A stretch of 8,008 nt of DNA from Bog-159 sp049520215 (GTDB taxonomy: Bacteria > Acidobacteriota > Terriglobia > Bryobacterales > Bryobacteraceae), in the NCBI GenBank assembly GCA_049520215.1, contig JBEKPZ010000482.1, positions 1-8,008 of the forward strand, given 5' to 3'. Positions 6,190-8,008 of this stretch are shown here, piece after piece. Position 1 is the stretch's first letter. Each line of letters opens with the position of its first letter. The notes beneath the pieces were generated by a model. The model was given only the letters and a program-made list of their open reading frames with translations. It was not told the DNA's origin and made no database searches. Made by a program: the position numbers and the translations under genes.

Positions 6190-7823
6190 ATCCATATCTC
6201 GACCTTCCGTCGCCCGCGCTGCCCGAAGCCGGCAAACTCGCGAGCGTTTATGGTCTGGCGAACCACGGCCTGACCAACCTGCACCGCGTCTATTGGAATC
6301 TCCCCACGGCATCCTTGTACGAGGAAGCTGTTTTCCGGGGGGAGGCGTCCATTTCGCATCTCGGCCCCATGGTGGTGACCACCGGCAAACACACGGCGCG
6401 CGCGGCGGCCGACAAGTTCATCGTCCGCGAGGCCGACACGGAGGACTACGTCTGGTGGGGCGAGTACAATCGGCCCTTCAGCGCAGACAAGTTCAGTGGT
6501 CTCCTCACGCGGGTCGCAGGGTTCCTGCAAGGCCGCGACGTGTTCGTGCAGGATTGTCACGCGGGCGCCGACCCGGATTATCGCATGCCCATCCGGATCA
6601 TCACGGAAAAGGCCTGGCACAGCCTGTTTGCGCGCAACATGTTCATGAAGATCCGGTCCACCGAGGCCCTCAAGCGGCACGTGCCGGAGTTCACCGTGAT
6701 CTGCGCGCCGTCCTTCCACGCCTCGCCCGTGATCGACGGCACGCGTACCGAGACCTTCATCATCATCAACTTCACGCAGCGGCTGGCCATCATCGGCGGC
6801 TCCGAATACGGCGGCGAAATCAAGAAGACCATCTTCACCGTCCTCAATTTCCTCCTTCCGCATGCGGGCGTACTGCCCATGCACTGTTCCGCCAACGTCG
6901 GCCGGGATGGCGACGTGGCGCTGTTCTTCGGCCTCTCCGGCACCGGCAAAACCACGCTTTCGGCCGAGCCCACGCGCAGCCTGATCGGCGACGACGAGCA
7001 CGGCTGGAGCGAAAGCGGCGTCTTCAACTTCGAGGATGGCTGCTATGCCAAGGTCATCCGGCTCTCACCCGAGGCGGAGCCGCAGATCCACGCTTGCACG
7101 CGCCGCTTCGGCACCATTCTCGAGAACGTGGTGCTCGACCCGCTCTCGCGCCGGCTGGACCTCAATGACGACGCCCTCACCGAGAACACCCGCGGCGCTT
7201 ATCCGCTCGATTACATCGAGAACTATCTGCCGCCGAAGATGGCGGGGCATCCGCACAACGTCGTTTTCCTGACGTGCGACGCCAACGGCGTACTGCCACC
7301 CATCGCGCGCCTCACTCCCGACCAGGCCATCTACCACTTCCTCTCCGGGTACACCAGCAAGATCGCCGGCACCGAGATCGGCCTTGGCACGGAACCGGAG
7401 ACCACCTTCAGCGCCTGCTTCGGCGGTCCGTTCATGGTTCGCCATCCGTATGCGTACGGCGAAATGCTAAAAGCGCGCCTCATGAAGCAGGGCGCAACTT
7501 GCTGGCTGGTGAACACCGGGTGGACGGGCGGGCCATTTGGCGTCGGCAAGCGGATCAGCATCCGCCACACGCGCGCGCTTCTCCATGCCGCCCTCACCGC
7601 AAAACTGAACGCGGTGGCCTTTCGGACCGATTCCGTCTTCGGTTTCGAGGTCCCTATCGAATTCGAAGGCGTTCCGCAACAGATTCTGGACCCCGCCAGC
7701 AGTTGGGGAAGCCGCGAGGACTACGACCGCAAGTATCAAGCGCTGGCAACGCGGTTCATCGAGAATTTCAAGCTCATCAAGGCTGGCTGTCCGGAAAGCG
7801 TCGCCCACGCCGGCCCCAGTTAA
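6186..7823 (+). CDS. pckA: Phosphoenolpyruvate carboxykinase (ATP)
   Basis: This is a 545-residue protein (E. coli enzyme 540). It catalyses oxaloacetate + ATP -> phosphoenolpyruvate + CO2 + ADP, the entry step of gluconeogenesis, in the cytoplasm. Visible landmarks in order: SEYGGEIKK (206-214) with Tyr208 and metal-binding Lys214; LPMHCSANVG (230-239) with His233; P-loop GLSGTGKTT (249-257) with Lys255; LIGDDEHGW (266-274) with metal-binding Asp270; FNFEDGCYAK (280-289); NTRGAYP with Arg336; and YTSKIAGTE (389-397). The usual TGRSPKDK near the substrate site reads TARAAADK (70-77): Arg72 remains, but the Ser-Pro-Lys that follows is Ala-Ala-Ala. ATG overlaps the aminotransferase stop as ATGA, with GAGGGA (6174-6179) six bases upstream. 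Translation ends in tandem in-frame stops TAA TGA. A GC-rich hairpin element follows 17 bases later. Confidence 0.97.
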   Translation: MNPYLDLPSPALPEAGKLASVYGLANHGLTNLHRVYWNLPTASLYEEAVFRGEASISHLGPMVVTTGKHTARAAADKFIVREADTEDYVWWGEYNRPFSADKFSGLLTRVAGFLQGRDVFVQDCHAGADPDYRMPIRIITEKAWHSLFARNMFMKIRSTEALKRHVPEFTVICAPSFHASPVIDGTRTETFIIINFTQRLAIIGGSEYGGEIKKTIFTVLNFLLPHAGVLPMHCSANVGRDGDVALFFGLSGTGKTTLSAEPTRSLIGDDEHGWSESGVFNFEDGCYAKVIRLSPEAEPQIHACTRRFGTILENVVLDPLSRRLDLNDDALTENTRGAYPLDYIENYLPPKMAGHPHNVVFLTCDANGVLPPIARLTPDQAIYHFLSGYTSKIAGTEIGLGTEPETTFSACFGGPFMVRHPYAYGEMLKARLMKQGATCWLVNTGWTGGPFGVGKRISIRHTRALLHAALTAKLNAVAFRTDSVFGFEVPIEFEGVPQQILDPASSWGSREDYDRKYQALATRFIENFKLIKAGCPESVAHAGPS

Positions 7824-7839
7824 TGAGGCTAGATCAAAG

Positions 7840-7925
7840 GTGGGGCGGGCGCCCTCGCCCGCGTCGGACCCCCGGTCCGGCGGCCGAGCCAGGGGGATCG
7901 GCGCGGGTCGGGGGACCCGCCCCAC
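7840..7925. repeat. Hairpin element bounded by GTGGGGCGGG / CCCGCCCCAC between convergent genes
   Basis: The 86-bp element has 10-bp perfect inverted ends (7840-7849 and 7916-7925). Inside are GCGGGCG-CCCT-CGCCCGC (7845-7862), CGGACC-CCC-GGTCCG (7865-7879) and GGGTC-GGGG-GACCC (7905-7918). The outer ends and inner stems compete for the same bases, so it can fold as one long or several short hairpins. Bases 7840-7863 are identical to 4762-4785. It sits between pckA and a minus-strand gene, so it could act on both transcripts, but no T-tract marks a classical terminator. Confidence 0.78.
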
Positions 7926-7938
7926 AAACTGGAAGCCG

Positions 7939-8008
7939 CTACTGGATCCGCGCGCCGGTAGTGTTGTCGAATACCGCGTTCCGCAGAAACTGCTCCGTGG
8001 TCCAGGGC
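7939..8008 (-). CDS. C-terminal end of a minus-strand gene, product unknown (partial)
   Basis: On the minus strand the frame from 8007 reads PWTTEQFLRNAVFDNTTGARIQ and stops at TAG (7941-7939). The composition is protein-like rather than random GC-rich shadow, the frame is open to the window edge, and the stop falls just beyond the hairpin element, as expected for a convergent gene. Only 22 residues are visible, so no family is assigned. An alternative is that this is intergenic and the open frame is chance. Confidence 0.4.
   Translation of the reverse strand, partial: PWTTEQFLRNAVFDNTTGARIQ

Noticed and set aside
5964..7001. Long minus-strand open frame (345 codons) opposite the aminotransferase end and pckA start
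   Set aside because: It lies opposite strongly recognised proteins, has no family-like motifs, and is explained by high-GC codon bias keeping the opposite frame open.
3464..7925. CRISPR array or tandem direct repeats
   Set aside because: The repeats are kilobases apart, palindromic, and without regular spacers or cas genes.
4762..7925. The two identical 24-bp copies as ends of a transposon carrying the aminotransferase-pckA pair
   Set aside because: They are direct, hairpin-forming copies of a family seen a third time outside the interval. There is no transposase, and the enclosed genes have the same GC-rich character as their neighbours.
7840..7925. Classical intrinsic terminator
   Set aside because: Strong stems are present, but no T-run follows on either side, so it is listed as a repeat with possible 3'-end function.

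Overview
This is a high-GC, gene-dense bacterial chromosome segment, read almost entirely on the + strand. Three things suggest a soil Acidobacteriota of the Solibacter/Bryobacter type: a large secreted beta-helix/propeller carbohydrate-active protein, exported hydrolases, and GC-rich palindromic repeats between genes. That placement is inference, because no rRNA or marker gene is present.

Layout. Positions 1-2114 hold the 3' part of a pectate-lyase-superfamily (GH55-like) beta-helix protein with a C-terminal beta-propeller. Its stop overlaps the GTG start of a decayed gene (2114-2541): a Tat-like N-terminus joined out of frame to the last ~130 codons of what resembles a glycoside hydrolase. 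A consensus-like TATAAT lies over the end of this remnant. It is followed by a strong ribosome binding site and an exported dienelactone-hydrolase-family protein (2591-3454). After a 108-bp palindrome array (3464-3571) comes an exported serine hydrolase of the beta-lactamase/family VIII esterase fold (3605-4747). A second GC-rich hairpin cluster (4762-4822) and an AT-richer promoter-like leader precede a tight two-gene unit: a class I aminotransferase (4969-6189) and ATP-dependent PEP carboxykinase pckA (6186-7823), overlapping by ATGA. A third hairpin element (7840-7925) separates pckA from the 3' end of a convergent minus-strand gene (7939-8008).

How the genes work together. If the aminotransferase acts on aspartate, it and PckA form a short route aspartate -> oxaloacetate -> phosphoenolpyruvate, that is, gluconeogenesis from amino acids. 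The upstream genes look like unlinked exported hydrolases.

The least ordinary content is non-coding: three of the intergenic gaps carry palindromic elements that begin with GTGGGGC, two of them sharing an identical 24-bp hairpin. I found no defence system, CRISPR array, transposase, tRNA or rRNA. The coding content is mostly recognisable housekeeping and hydrolase families.
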